Assembly: GCA_965229505.1 (NCBI GenBank)
Contig: OZ245881.1
Coordinates: 5,146,001 to 5,210,000 of the forward strand
Source: UBA6059 sp040219045
GTDB lineage: Bacteria; Bacteroidota; Bacteroidia; Cytophagales; Cyclobacteriaceae
Direction of reading: 5' to 3'
DNA length: 64,000 nucleotides
The notes beneath the pieces are model-generated. The model was not told the DNA's origin. It made no database searches and was given only the letters and a program-made list of their open reading frames with translations. Shown piece by piece: positions 9,062-18,478 of the stretch. The position numbers were made by a program, and so were the translations under genes. Numbering within the stretch: position 1 is the stretch's first letter; each line of letters begins with the position of its first letter.

Positions 9062-9201
9062 GTCCGGATTGGTTGTTCAATGGAGGTAATTTATTCATTG
9101 ACACCTTGTCCTGCAAGCACCTTGAGCAGCTCAAAGATCATCGGCTGTCTCCCCCAGCCACTCTACCCAATTTCCTATTTCATTTGTATCTTCCGCCACT
9201 G

Positions 9202-10497
9202 ATGTCACAGCCAAATCCCAAGGTAGGTCTGCTCACCGCTTCGTCGCTGGTTATCGCTGCGATGATCGGTACGGGAGTGTTCACGAGTCTAGGGTTTCAA
9301 GTGATGGACATCAAGACTGGCTTCTCCATAATCGCACTCTGGTTTATCGGAGGGATCATTGCGTTTTGTGGTGCGGTGACCTACGCGGAACTGGGCGCTG
9401 CATTCCCACGGTCTGGCGGTGAGTACAACCTTCTTTCGCGGCTCTACCATCCTTCGCTTGGTTTCGTGGCAGGCTGGGTCTCAGCGACAGTCGGTTTCGC
9501 TGCACCAGCCGCATTGGCAGCCATGGCATTGGCTTCCTATGTCAGTACTTTTTATCCCGGCCTACCGGAAAATCATACGGCAGCCGCATGCGTTCTCGCG
9601 CTGAGCATCCTACACGGAACGACGATCAAAGGTGGTAGCCTTTTTCAAAACTTCTTCACCGTGCTGAAAATAGCTTTAATCGTCATTTTTGTTGCTGCGG
9701 GCTTCTTGATTGATCAGCCACAGCAGATCAGTCTCCTACCGCAATCAAGCAGTTGGTCGGAGATTATCAGCGCACCATTTGCAGTCTCACTGGTATTCGT
9801 CTCCTATGCTTACACCGGCTGGAATTCATCTATTTACATCATCGATGAGATCGACAATCCTGTTCAGAATCTCCCCAAATCATTATTCCTAGGGACTCTG
9901 ATCGTTATGATCCTCTACTTACTTCTGAACTTCATTTTCCTGTATTCTGTGCCGATACCTACCCTTTCTGGCCAGATCGAGATTGGCTTCCTATCGGGAA
10001 CAGCCATCTTCGGGGATATCGGCGGTAAGATCATGGCAGCAGTGATTTCACTGCTCCTCTTGTCAACGGTCAGTGCCTATGTCTTCCTTGGCCCACGCAT
10101 TACCCAGATCATGGGTGAGGACTTCCGAGCACTGCGATGGCTTTCGATCAGGAACGAACGTGGCATTCCTCAAAATGCCTTCATATTCTCGACAGTACTC
10201 AGCTTATTGTTCATCTATACCTCTTCCTTCGATCAGGTGTTGGTTTACACCTCCTTTCTACTCATTCTTATCACCACCCTGACGGTAGGAGGTATTTTCA
10301 TCAGACGAATAAAGTTCGCGGAGATCAGGACCAACTACCGTACCTGGGGTTACCCACTCACACCCTTGATTTTCCTGATCATCAGTGTCTGGACGCTGGT
10401 CTTTGTCTTCATTGATAAGCCATTCGAGAGCATGATCGGTGTAGCTATCTTGGCGGTTGGCTCTGTGATCTACTTCCTATCAGAAAGGGGAAATTAA
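9202..10497 (+). CDS. APC family amino acid permease
   Basis: A secondary transporter of the amino acid-polyamine-organocation superfamily with about twelve membrane helices. The first helix carries the substrate-binding break MIGTGVF, and the next block GGIIAFCGAVTYAELGAAFPRSGGEY is the usual helix 2-3 region (shown here only in part by position, about residues 45-70). The ATG at 9202 is chosen because MSQPNPKVGLLTASSLV is the normal short cytoplasmic lead-in; the frame is open for 43 further codons upstream without family similarity. The closest pattern is of bacterial LAT-like or YfnA-like permeases, but the specific amino acid cannot be named. It is divergent from the GMC gene. Confidence 0.9.
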   Translation: MSQPNPKVGLLTASSLVIAAMIGTGVFTSLGFQVMDIKTGFSIIALWFIGGIIAFCGAVTYAELGAAFPRSGGEYNLLSRLYHPSLGFVAGWVSATVGFAAPAALAAMALASYVSTFYPGLPENHTAAACVLALSILHGTTIKGGSLFQNFFTVLKIALIVIFVAAGFLIDQPQQISLLPQSSSWSEIISAPFAVSLVFVSYAYTGWNSSIYIIDEIDNPVQNLPKSLFLGTLIVMILYLLLNFIFLYSVPIPTLSGQIEIGFLSGTAIFGDIGGKIMAAVISLLLLSTVSAYVFLGPRITQIMGEDFRALRWLSIRNERGIPQNAFIFSTVLSLLFIYTSSFDQVLVYTSFLLILITTLTVGGIFIRRIKFAEIRTNYRTWGYPLTPLIFLIISVWTLVFVFIDKPFESMIGVAILAVGSVIYFLSERGN

Positions 10498-10544
10498 ATG
10501 CAACAACACTTGAATAGTCAAAAAACTCCTAAAAGCTATCTTAG

Positions 10545-11135
10545 ATGAGACTCGTTTTAAACTTATTAGTCTTAATCACTATTTGTCTCGATGTTAAGGG
10601 TCAAGCTACAAGTAACGACTCTATCTATGAATCAGTCATTTCAAAGTCATTACAGAAACGACATAATTCCTTAAAGCATTCTCAGGTTTTATTGATTTCC
10701 GATCTCACAGTGAGCCTAGCAGAAAATTCTTGGGTTTTAGAAGATTTTGATTACTTGTATTTCTCGGAGGAAATAGATCAACTGTTATTGGACAAATTTA
10801 AAGAGTTACTTGGGCACGCAATAGTAGATTCAACAACCAACCATGTGAGTCTAGGCGACTTAAATACAAAATTCAGAACCCAGATAATCTCTCAAGGCGA
10901 GTTGGATGATTTTTTTATTGAATCTCCTGAAGACGGATGGAAGTCATTTTATAAAAAGTACAGAAATTCATTAGGCTTAATCCGCGTTTCCTCTATTTAT
11001 TACAATAAGGACATAGCTATTGTTTATGTCACTCATCATTTCGGAGAGCTAGGAGCGACTGGGGATATTTACTTTCTTCAAAGAAAAATCGATACTTGGG
11101 TAATCATTTCAGAAACAAATGTCTTCAAATCTTAA
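10545..11135 (+). CDS. Exported hypothetical protein, 196 residues
   Basis: Not recognised. It has a short signal peptide (about residues 1-20, ending VKGQ) and a mature domain that looks alpha/beta with many charged residues and a C-terminal beta-rich section (VSSIYYNKDIAIVYVTHHFG and GDIYFLQRK are partly strand-like). The final part, which ends with a strand reading WVIISETNVF, resembles secreted Bacteroidota proteins with NTF2-like or similar small domains, but this is only an impression. The base composition is AT-richer than in the flanking permease. Downstream is a MITE-like element. Confidence 0.65.
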   Translation: MRLVLNLLVLITICLDVKGQATSNDSIYESVISKSLQKRHNSLKHSQVLLISDLTVSLAENSWVLEDFDYLYFSEEIDQLLLDKFKELLGHAIVDSTTNHVSLGDLNTKFRTQIISQGELDDFFIESPEDGWKSFYKKYRNSLGLIRVSSIYYNKDIAIVYVTHHFGELGATGDIYFLQRKIDTWVIISETNVFKS

Positions 11136-11158
11136 TCATGCCTACTTAACTCAAACCT

Positions 11159-11349
11159 GGGGCTGTGCAATAAGTCCAACCAATTTAAAAATCACAGAAT
11201 TTTCTTTTGCTTGACATCTCAAATACACCCCTATAATCCCCTCAAGGGGATAAATTCCGCCCTTGAGGGCGGTTAGGTGGGTGTTGCCCTGTAGTATGCA
11301 GAAGATTATTTTGCCCAGTGTGAGCGTAAATGACTTATTGCACAGCCCC
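11159..11349. mobile_element. MITE-like non-autonomous element with 18-bp terminal inverted repeats
   Basis: A 191-bp segment is bounded by perfect 18-bp inverted repeats, GGGGCTGTGCAATAAGTC at 11159-11176 and its complement at 11332-11349. Inside are two GC-rich hairpins (11238-11249 and 11257-11272, stems CCCC/GGGG and CCGCCC/GGGCGG) enclosed by CACCC (11226-11230) and GGGTG (11279-11283). There is no transposase gene. Terminal repeats plus a coreless, structured interior fit a miniature inverted-repeat element mobilised in trans. No convincing target-site duplication is visible. A 67-codon minus-strand frame across it is an artefact. Confidence 0.65.
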
Positions 11350-11488
11350 GCCATACAATCACATAAGTCAATCTAGCTAAACCTCCCCATGAGATGATGG
11401 CTAACACTTACCAGCTTAACACTTTAGTAAAGTCGTAGCTTTTCCAGTAATCAAAAAAATATCGTTATTTGGTGACAAACTACGACCT
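11350..11488. other. Remaining gene-free DNA between the MITE and the phosphatase
   Basis: With the MITE, the gene-free stretch is 11136-11488. The last 139 bases hold no reading frame or strong hairpin; they presumably contain the promoter of the phosphatase gene, but no clear TAnnTTTG box could be assigned. Confidence 0.5.
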
Positions 11489-13039
11489 ATGAAAACCAAA
11501 GCCATCCTACCCGCTCTAGTGTCGATTTGTCTTGTGCTTAGCAGCTGTCAGACCGAGGAGACACAACAATACGCTGCACTGCAAGATCCCTTGGTCAATC
11601 TATTCGATCAGTCTCTTGCACCGTTTTACTACGGGGTGGCTTCTGGTGATCCGCTGCAGGATGCGATTATTATCTGGACGAAGGTTACGCCTAATGATTC
11701 TGTTCCTCAGATACAAGGCAAATGGGAAGTGTCTACAAGACAAGACTTTAGTGAAGTAGTTAGCAGTGGCAGCTATTCGACAGGACCCGAGCGCAACTAC
11801 ACCGTCAAAGTAGATGTCACAGGCCTTGAAGCGGGAGCCACTTACTACTACCGATTCGAGTACGATGGCCGCTACTCCATTTCCGGTAGGACGAAAACTG
11901 CCCCTTCCCAAACTGACGAGCTCACGCTAGGGATCATCAGCTGCAGCAACTATGAGGCGGGCTTCTTCAATGCCTACGGTGTTTTAGCCGAAAATGAGGC
12001 AATCGATGTAGTGTTGCATTTGGGTGACTACATCTATGAATATGGCGTGGGTACTTACGGCGATAGTTCGACGGGACGGTTTCACGAGCCGCCGCACGAG
12101 ATCATTAGCCTGACAGACTACCGAACACGGTATGCGCAGTACCGACTGGATGAGAACCTTCGTGCTGCTCATCAGCAGCATCCGTTCATTACGATCTGGG
12201 ATGATCATGAGATTGCCAACAACAGCTACAAAGATGGTGCGCAGAATCATCAGGAGGATGAAGGTGACTATGGTCAACGCAGCGCTTATGCCCGTCAGGT
12301 CTACTATGAGTGGCTGCCGGTGAGGGAGTCCAAGACACTATACAGGTCCTTTTCTTATGGCGACATGGCGCAATTGATCATGCTCGACGAGCGGCTGGCA
12401 GGCAGATCACAACCCGTGGATAGTCTCTCCTCACCTATACTTCAGGACTCCAGTCGCAGTATGCTCGGTACTGAGCAGATGTCGTGGTTTCAAAATGAGT
12501 TGACGAATAGTACAGCCCAATGGAATGTGATCGGTAATCAGGTCATCTTTAGCTACCTCAACTGGGGATTCCCAACTTTTAATATCAACCTCGATTCATG
12601 GGATGGTTATCCTGTCGAACAAGGACAGATCATTGAGTTTATTGGCTCGAATGAGTTGAATAATGTGATTTTCGTTACCGGTGACACTCATTCGTCATGG
12701 GCGCTAGAAGTAACCAATGATCCCTTTGGTAGCTATGCCTCGGAAGGTGCGGTAGCCATAGAGCTCGGCACACCCAGCATCAACTCCGCTAACTCCAATG
12801 AACGCGCACCTACTGAAAACGTGCTGATCCATGAATCGAAAATCGTCAAGGACAGCCTGAACCCTCAGCTCAAGTACACTAACATGCGAGATCACGGCTT
12901 TATGGTACTAACCCTTTCGGAAAATGAAGGCCAAGCAACTTGGTACTATGTAGAAACTGTCCTGGCACCAAATCCTAATTATACTGTAGGCAAGGAGATT
13001 CGATTTGTAAGAGGTAAGCAAAAGTTGATTATGAATTAG
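11489..13039 (+). CDS. PhoD-like alkaline phosphatase D family lipoprotein
   Basis: A metal-dependent phosphomonoesterase or phosphodiesterase of the PhoD family, exported as a lipoprotein (lipobox LSSC, Cys20). The N-terminal PhoD fibronectin-like domain (about residues 40-130, with FYYGVASGDP and IIWTKVTP) precedes the catalytic domain with metal-binding blocks HLGDYIYEYG, WDDHEIANNS and TGDTHSSW. At 516 residues it is full length. Known members use iron and calcium and release phosphate from organic phosphates; here it would act in the periplasm or on the cell surface. A small membrane protein gene follows 53 bases downstream. Confidence 0.93.
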   Translation: MKTKAILPALVSICLVLSSCQTEETQQYAALQDPLVNLFDQSLAPFYYGVASGDPLQDAIIIWTKVTPNDSVPQIQGKWEVSTRQDFSEVVSSGSYSTGPERNYTVKVDVTGLEAGATYYYRFEYDGRYSISGRTKTAPSQTDELTLGIISCSNYEAGFFNAYGVLAENEAIDVVLHLGDYIYEYGVGTYGDSSTGRFHEPPHEIISLTDYRTRYAQYRLDENLRAAHQQHPFITIWDDHEIANNSYKDGAQNHQEDEGDYGQRSAYARQVYYEWLPVRESKTLYRSFSYGDMAQLIMLDERLAGRSQPVDSLSSPILQDSSRSMLGTEQMSWFQNELTNSTAQWNVIGNQVIFSYLNWGFPTFNINLDSWDGYPVEQGQIIEFIGSNELNNVIFVTGDTHSSWALEVTNDPFGSYASEGAVAIELGTPSINSANSNERAPTENVLIHESKIVKDSLNPQLKYTNMRDHGFMVLTLSENEGQATWYYVETVLAPNPNYTVGKEIRFVRGKQKLIMN

Positions 13040-13092
13040 CTTGCTGATAATTACATGAATTGTCTTAGAGTAGTGTTGTAGGGTACAGGATC

Positions 13093-13569
13093 ATGAAGTA
13101 TTGGGTGCTATATAATTTTGTGGTTGGCTTTGCAGTCTACTGGTTGTCCAACCTGGTGCTGTGGTTTCCATGGAGCCTCAACCCTACTCTGGGAATGATT
13201 TTGATGCTGACCGTTGGGACTGCTCTTTGGGCGATTGCTACCTACCAATGCCTCGTGACCTACCCTAGCTCGTCACTATTAAAGGCTGCTGCCTTCAACA
13301 GTACTGTACTACTGAGTATAGCAGTGGTCATGGATTACATCTTCTTCGTTTTGATAAGAGATGCCAAGGCGGAACTCTATCACCCTACTACTTTTTATGG
13401 TTATGGTTTTGTAGTCACTTTACCCTTCTTAATGATCTTGTTGCTCAAGGGTAAGTTGGTAGTGAGCCAAACTCAGCTAAGCCCTAAAAACTGGTATCAA
13501 GTTGTAGGAGTCGGGCTAATCAGCTTCATTTCACTTGCGCTGATCATCCTGCTGGGTATTGAAGTTTGA
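13093..13569 (+). CDS. Small integral membrane protein, unknown function
   Basis: A 158-residue protein that is hydrophobic along nearly its whole length, with about five predicted membrane helices and few charged residues, mainly in loops near residues 90-97 and 120-135. I recognise no family motif. The start ATG at 13093 opens directly into the first helix. It stands on the same strand as the phosphatase and the TfoX-like gene, with gaps of about 55 bases, so co-transcription is possible. Confidence 0.75.
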   Translation: MKYWVLYNFVVGFAVYWLSNLVLWFPWSLNPTLGMILMLTVGTALWAIATYQCLVTYPSSSLLKAAAFNSTVLLSIAVVMDYIFFVLIRDAKAELYHPTTFYGYGFVVTLPFLMILLLKGKLVVSQTQLSPKNWYQVVGVGLISFISLALIILLGIEV

Positions 13570-13625
13570 TGAAATGTCTATCTTCAGACTAAAATCCAGG
13601 TGCTCATTTTTTAAACTCAAGCTAC

Positions 13626-13967
13626 ATGGCATACAGTGAGTTTTTAGCAGATCGCGTCAGGCAAAGGCTATCCTCCGCCAACATCACCGATGAAAAGAAG
13701 ATGATGGGCGGGCTCATCTTCATGGTCAATGACAAGATGTGCATCGGTGTAGATAGGGATAAAGCCAAGAATACTGACCGACTGATGGTCAGGGTGGGCA
13801 AAGCTTCCCATGACCAGTTGATCTTCAATAAGGGAAGCCGTGAGATGGACTTTACCGGTACGGTTATGAGAGGCTTTCTTTTCATCGACCCTGATGGGTT
13901 TGATGCAGACGATGACCTGGACTTTTGGGTAAAGAAAGCTTTGGAGTTTAATGCAGCTGCTAATTGA
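13626..13967 (+). CDS. TfoX N-terminal domain protein
   Basis: A 113-residue protein consisting only of the TfoX/Sxy N-terminal domain. Family features are the ADRVRQRL start helix, the KKMMGGLIFMVNDKMCIGV block, the DRLMVRVG strand and the GRGFLF-like RGFLFIDPDG end. In gammaproteobacteria TfoX regulates competence genes, but single-domain homologues like this are widespread in Bacteroidota and their role is unknown. Only four bases separate its stop from the start of the next gene, suggesting a shared mRNA. Confidence 0.88.
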   Translation: MAYSEFLADRVRQRLSSANITDEKKMMGGLIFMVNDKMCIGVDRDKAKNTDRLMVRVGKASHDQLIFNKGSREMDFTGTVMRGFLFIDPDGFDADDDLDFWVKKALEFNAAAN

Positions 13968-13971
13968 TCAA

Positions 13972-14568
13972 ATGATGAAACGCCTATTGTGCCTATTATT
14001 AATGGTTAGCTCCTTTTCAGCGCTAACACTGGCACAGCAAATTTCATTACGAGAGTCGAACTTGTCGAACATCAACAGCGATACGGTCAGACTTTCCTCC
14101 ATTCAGTTTGAAGATAAGCTGATGATCGAATTCTGGGCTCCAGGACTACCCGTGAGTGATATTAAGGTAAACAGCATCTCAGAAACATATGAGGAATGGA
14201 TTCAAAAAACTGGCTTTAAGGTGATTCTAATTACCCCTCATCGTCCATCAAGAGAAATAATCCGGCAAGCTAAACAGTACAACTGGCCATTTGAAATCTA
14301 CTTCGATCCTTCGTTTGAGTTTTATCAGGCAATCAGCCAGCTACCGACTAAGCCCGTTGTTCCCAAATCTTATATTCTAAATACCAACTACGAGATACTT
14401 GATGTTAGCTCCAAAGGAGAAATGGTCAAAAGAGAATCGTCTGTAGACCACTACGACCAAGACTTTCTTGGAACTCCTGCAGAAATGAGCCACTCTATGA
14501 ATGAGTACCTGACAGATTTGAGCTACTACTATGGTCTTGCGGATCGGCTAAGAGACAAAGATCAATAG
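13972..14568 (+). CDS. Exported thioredoxin-fold protein lacking the CXXC motif
   Basis: It has a signal peptide (about residues 1-21, ending TLAQ) and then a TlpA/thioredoxin-like pattern: a first strand with LMIEFWAPG, a helix, a second strand KVILITPHRPS and a cis-proline-like region before a SYILNTNYEIL strand. In TlpA-type proteins FWA is followed by a CXXC pair; here the sequence is FWAPGLPVSD, with no cysteine at all. It therefore cannot do dithiol chemistry and may be a degenerate structural or binding protein. The start at 13972 is used, four bases after the TfoX stop. The stop overlaps the convergent SDR gene by seven bases. Confidence 0.7.
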   Translation: MMKRLLCLLLMVSSFSALTLAQQISLRESNLSNINSDTVRLSSIQFEDKLMIEFWAPGLPVSDIKVNSISETYEEWIQKTGFKVILITPHRPSREIIRQAKQYNWPFEIYFDPSFEFYQAISQLPTKPVVPKSYILNTNYEILDVSSKGEMVKRESSVDHYDQDFLGTPAEMSHSMNEYLTDLSYYYGLADRLRDKDQ

Positions 14569-15560
14569 TTCATCTCAGGCACCTCAAACCCAAGTTTCTT
14601 CCATAGCTTGATCGACTCCTCCCATAGCTTAGCTCCTGCTTCCGGCTCGTAGCATTTGGGATCCATCTTCTTCTCATTGAACATGTGCTGATACTCCTCA
14701 GATCGACCCTCATAGTCAGGTGAAGCAGCCGTGTACACTACCGGCAAGGCCGCAACTTTCGGGGCTTTGAAGAAGACCCAGAATATCCCTTTAAGAATCT
14801 TGTGCAAAAATGGCGGAGCTTCCTTAGCTATCTCTGTATTGACCGGCCCTGGGCAAATCACATTCACGCCCATTTTGTGACCGGTCTTATTGATCCTTCG
14901 CGATAGCTCAACCATCATGGTATTGGTCACCAGTTTGTAGTAGCTGTAATAGCCTATACCTTGAGAGACGCCATAGTCCACATAGTTACCAAACTCGGAG
15001 TAGTCCACAGCACTGGAGCCTTGATGCGAATCTGATGAGATAAAAATCATCCGGGGAGCCTCCTCTGCTCCCATATTCATCACCTGTTTGGCTGTCATCA
15101 GGTTCGCCAGCACGAAGTTGGAAAGGTAGTTGACCAAAAACATTTCCTCCAGTCCTATAGAAGTCTTCCTGGCTTTGGGCAAAGCAACAGCCGCATTCAT
15201 CACCAGCACATCCACTAGCTTGTTTTCAGCTTTCAGCTCCTCGGTGAAAATGTACAAGCTCTCTACATTGCCAAGGTCCAGATGGCGCATCTCGATCTTA
15301 TCAGAACCTGACTCATTTTTGGCCTTCTCCAGGATTTCCGGTAGGTCGCGTCGACAGGCCATGATGACCTCTCCGCCCCTCCTGGCCAACTCTATAGTAA
15401 TCGCATAGCCCAGACCCGAATTCGCTCCGGTCACCACCACGCGTTTTCCATCCAGTCGATCTTTTTCCGATAGGCGATCTACAAGATCCTGCTTGCGAAA
15501 CAGGTCATAAATACCATGAAGGGCAGCTACTACAGGGTTGTCAAATCTTCCGTGCGCCAT
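14562..15560 (-). CDS. Short-chain dehydrogenase/reductase (SDR)
   Basis: An NAD(P)-dependent oxidoreductase of the classical SDR superfamily, with the GANSGLGYA cofactor motif at about residue 44, the NAAVALP strand, the catalytic Ser region FISSDSHQG and the Tyr-x-x-x-Lys pair in YSYYKLVTN. The overall pattern resembles the retinol dehydrogenase/protochlorophyllide reductase branch. A longer than usual N-terminal lead (about 40 residues) and C-terminal extension bring it to 332 residues. No signal peptide. Substrate unknown. The gene is convergent with the thioredoxin-like gene and overlaps its stop. Confidence 0.9.
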   Translation of the reverse strand: MAHGRFDNPVVAALHGIYDLFRKQDLVDRLSEKDRLDGKRVVVTGANSGLGYAITIELARRGGEVIMACRRDLPEILEKAKNESGSDKIEMRHLDLGNVESLYIFTEELKAENKLVDVLVMNAAVALPKARKTSIGLEEMFLVNYLSNFVLANLMTAKQVMNMGAEEAPRMIFISSDSHQGSSAVDYSEFGNYVDYGVSQGIGYYSYYKLVTNTMMVELSRRINKTGHKMGVNVICPGPVNTEIAKEAPPFLHKILKGIFWVFFKAPKVAALPVVYTAASPDYEGRSEEYQHMFNEKKMDPKCYEPEAGAKLWEESIKLWKKLGFEVPEMNY

Positions 15561-15733
15561 TGATTTCGCTAGTTTCGGTTAGGTTGATAATGCGCTAAAT
15601 CTAGTTACAATAGGTCAATCTGCATTCGTCCCTAGGTATTAATACAGAGACGGTCGGGGAGGCGGTCGTACTTAATAATAGGGTAATACTCGGGCGCGTC
15701 GGAATTGTACTACTGCAAGTCAACCCAGAACAA

Positions 15734-16744
15734 ATGAATATGATTAAACCTATTGCTATTTTCAGCTTTCTGCTTTTGTTCCTCTCGTGTAATCCTACCG
15801 AAAAAAGGGTCATAGACAGGGAAATCATGGCTTCTCTTGGTAGTAAACACCGAGAGGGGTTTAAGGAATGGACCAGGGGTTTTGAGAAGCTGGCGGATCA
15901 AGATTCCTCCAATGTGGACGCTCAGGTAGGTATCGCAGAGGGAAATGTCATCCTGTACATATTTGGCTTCATGCCACGAGAAGAAACGCTCCCACAAGCC
16001 CGGGTCGCCTTTTCCAAAGCCTGGGAGCTCGATTCGATGAATTCCGAAGTGCTCCGAATCAAAGGTATGCTTGCCTTCCTTGACTGGGATTGGGAGACAT
16101 CAGGGGCTGCCTTGACCAAGTCCATAGCCGCAGATTCCAACAATCTACAGGCCCGCCATTGGTATGCACTTTGGCTTACAGCCATGGATCGATTTGATGA
16201 GGCGATGGCTCAGTCAGATATCATCATGTCTATGGATACTGACGACAACCACCTTGTCGGACGGGCGTCTTTTCTCTATTTCCAGTATCGGTTTGAAGAG
16301 ATGATCCCCCTCATGGAGAAAGCTATCGCCGCGGATCCAAATATGCCATGGGCATATGATTGGTTGGGAATGGCCTATAATGGGTTGGGTCAACATGATA
16401 AAGCCATTGAGACTTATTTCAAAGCATTTGAGCTATCTGATGGTACGGTCGAAGTAGGCGGTGGACTGGGGCATGCGCTGGGTGATGCCGGTGAAATGGC
16501 ACTTGCCAAAGAGATGGCCGACTACTATATAGAAGCATCCAAGTCAGCTTATCTACCGCCCGTACAACGCGCATTCGTACATATCGGCATGGATGATTTT
16601 GAGAAGGCTCTAGAGCTACTGGAACAGGCGCACAGCGAAAAATCATGGTTCCTCGCTTTCATACAGGTGGAGCACTGGTACGATCCGCTGAGAGATGACC
16701 CCAGGTTCACCGCGATCATGGAAAGAATGAACTACCCGGACTAG
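15734..16744 (+). CDS. Tetratricopeptide-repeat lipoprotein
   Basis: A 336-residue lipoprotein (signal ending FLSC, Cys19) whose mature part is a run of TPR-like helical pairs from about residue 80 to 310 (for example ARVAFSKAWELD, ALTKSIAADSNN, MEKAIAADPN, AIETYFKAFEL, ALELLEQAHSE). TPR scaffolds bind partner proteins; none is evident here. The C-terminal segment WYDPLRDDPRFTAIMERM is a frequent ending of TPR proteins attached to adenylate-cyclase-like or regulator domains, but no such domain is present. It precedes the sulfatase gene by 67 bases on the same strand. Confidence 0.88.
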   Translation: MNMIKPIAIFSFLLLFLSCNPTEKRVIDREIMASLGSKHREGFKEWTRGFEKLADQDSSNVDAQVGIAEGNVILYIFGFMPREETLPQARVAFSKAWELDSMNSEVLRIKGMLAFLDWDWETSGAALTKSIAADSNNLQARHWYALWLTAMDRFDEAMAQSDIIMSMDTDDNHLVGRASFLYFQYRFEEMIPLMEKAIAADPNMPWAYDWLGMAYNGLGQHDKAIETYFKAFELSDGTVEVGGGLGHALGDAGEMALAKEMADYYIEASKSAYLPPVQRAFVHIGMDDFEKALELLEQAHSEKSWFLAFIQVEHWYDPLRDDPRFTAIMERMNYPD

Positions 16745-16811
16745 GTCAGGAGATCACAATTTCATTTCTTTGAGCGGCCCTATCGAATCACTCAGATATG
16801 GATGTTCAAGT

Positions 16812-18419
16812 ATGAAAAGAATCTTCCTCACTACCAGCGTTATCCTTCTCTTCATTTTGCTCTCGTGGCTACTTTGGCCATTGGCGGGAGAGCAATATCA
16901 TATAGAATGGGATGCGTCCGCTATCGCAAAAAAGCAGCAGACCTTGTCTCAGCTGTCCACAGATACGACGGCTGATCGACCCAATATTATGATCATCCTT
17001 GTAGACGATCTCGGTAAAATGGATTTTCCGTTATATGGCGGAAACGATATCGTCAAGACACCCAATATTGAGCGAATGGCGGCTCAGGGTGTGATTTTCA
17101 ATCAGGCTTATGTGTCTTCACCTGTTTGCAGTCCATCAAGAGCAGCGTTGCTCACGGGACGCTACCAGCAGCGATTTGGTTATCAGAATCAACTGCATGA
17201 TCGCTACTTAACTAATCGTTTCGAGTATTTTGGTTTCAAATGGTTTGTCAATAGTCATCCCTGGGTACCCAAGTGGATGGACGATGTGCCCAATGAAGAA
17301 GATATCATGAAGCAAGGGCTACCGCCCTTTGAGATTACCCTACCGGAAGTCTTGCAGCAGGTTGGATACAAGACCGGGTTAGTAGGTAAGTGGCATCTTG
17401 GGTGGTCGGAGGACAACAAGCCGTGCAATTTTGGACTAGACTATCAGTATGGTTTCTATGCTTCTCACTCCCTCTATGCGGCCGAGAACACGCCAGGCAT
17501 CATTGATCAGAAGGTAGAAGGCGACTTCACCGATCCACACATCTGGAGCGGTCAGCGTGAGGGTCAGCATGCCATCTACCGCAACTGTCATGAAATACCT
17601 GAAGAGCGATATCTCACAGATGCCATCACCGAAGAGTCTATTAAGTTCATGAGCGAGCAGGATGAGCCGTTCTTTCTATTAGCAAGCTACAACGCTCCTC
17701 ATTCGCCTTTCCAGGCCACCCAAGAATATTACGACAAGTATGCCAATGTGGAAGATCCGCTAAAGCGTACCTACTATGCCATGATCGAGCACATGGATGC
17801 AGGAGTTGGTGAGCTCCTCGACTATTTGGAAGCAAGCGGCAAAGCCGAAAATACCCTGGTCTTTTTCATCAGCGATAATGGTGGTGCGACCTATACTAAG
17901 ACTACCGACAATGGAGTGCTCAAAGGTGGCAAAATCACCGACCTGGAAGGTGGAGTAGCGGTTCCTTTATTGATGCAGTGGAAAGGGAAAATAGAACCGG
18001 GTGTCTCTGAAGACCCTGTCATAGCGATGGACATCTTCAACACCGCGATAGCCTCGGCCGGCATCCCCACTGATCAATTGCCGATCACCGATGGGCTAGA
18101 TCTACTTCCGTCGCTTACAGATAGCACAGACTTACCAGAAAGACCCTTCTACTGGGAGCGTGGGGCGAGTAAAGCCATACGCACTAGCGAATGGAAGATG
18201 ATGTGGCATACGGAAATACAAGACACCCTACTCTACCAAATCAGCGTCGACCCATTGGAGACGAAGGACGTCTATCAGGAATTTAAGAACGACCAGGTCG
18301 TGTCGAATCTACTTACCCAATACGAGCAATGGTCTGCCCAGAATCAAGCTCCACTATGGCCTTCGATGATCTACTATCTGGAAGAGGTCGATGGAAGATG
18401 GTTCTACTTTGATAATTGA
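16812..18419 (+). CDS. Type I sulfatase (formylglycine-dependent arylsulfatase family)
   Basis: A membrane-anchored or exported sulfatase that removes sulfate esters, likely from polysaccharides or small sulfated compounds. The start is taken at the ATG at 16812, which begins a hydrophobic signal or anchor (residues 5-24). Metal-binding Asp65-Asp66 (LVDDLG) and the formylglycine signature CSPSR (Cys106, Arg110) followed by LLTGRYQ are intact, so it needs a formylglycine-generating enzyme, not seen in this window. The C-terminal part has GKWHLG, NAPHSPF and SDNGG blocks typical of the S1 family. At 535 residues it is complete. No SusCD or glycoside hydrolase genes flank it. Confidence 0.93.
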   Translation: MKRIFLTTSVILLFILLSWLLWPLAGEQYHIEWDASAIAKKQQTLSQLSTDTTADRPNIMIILVDDLGKMDFPLYGGNDIVKTPNIERMAAQGVIFNQAYVSSPVCSPSRAALLTGRYQQRFGYQNQLHDRYLTNRFEYFGFKWFVNSHPWVPKWMDDVPNEEDIMKQGLPPFEITLPEVLQQVGYKTGLVGKWHLGWSEDNKPCNFGLDYQYGFYASHSLYAAENTPGIIDQKVEGDFTDPHIWSGQREGQHAIYRNCHEIPEERYLTDAITEESIKFMSEQDEPFFLLASYNAPHSPFQATQEYYDKYANVEDPLKRTYYAMIEHMDAGVGELLDYLEASGKAENTLVFFISDNGGATYTKTTDNGVLKGGKITDLEGGVAVPLLMQWKGKIEPGVSEDPVIAMDIFNTAIASAGIPTDQLPITDGLDLLPSLTDSTDLPERPFYWERGASKAIRTSEWKMMWHTEIQDTLLYQISVDPLETKDVYQEFKNDQVVSNLLTQYEQWSAQNQAPLWPSMIYYLEEVDGRWFYFDN

Positions 18420-18478
18420 TCACTCATTTAGAGTCACTTTTAAGTCACTACAAATAAACCAAATGATATCACCTTTAA

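Noticed and set aside
11151..11354. 67-codon minus-strand reading frame across the MITE-like element
   Set aside because: It is spanned entirely by the terminal inverted repeats and hairpins, and its amino-acid sequence shows no domain character; the DNA structure explains the open frame.
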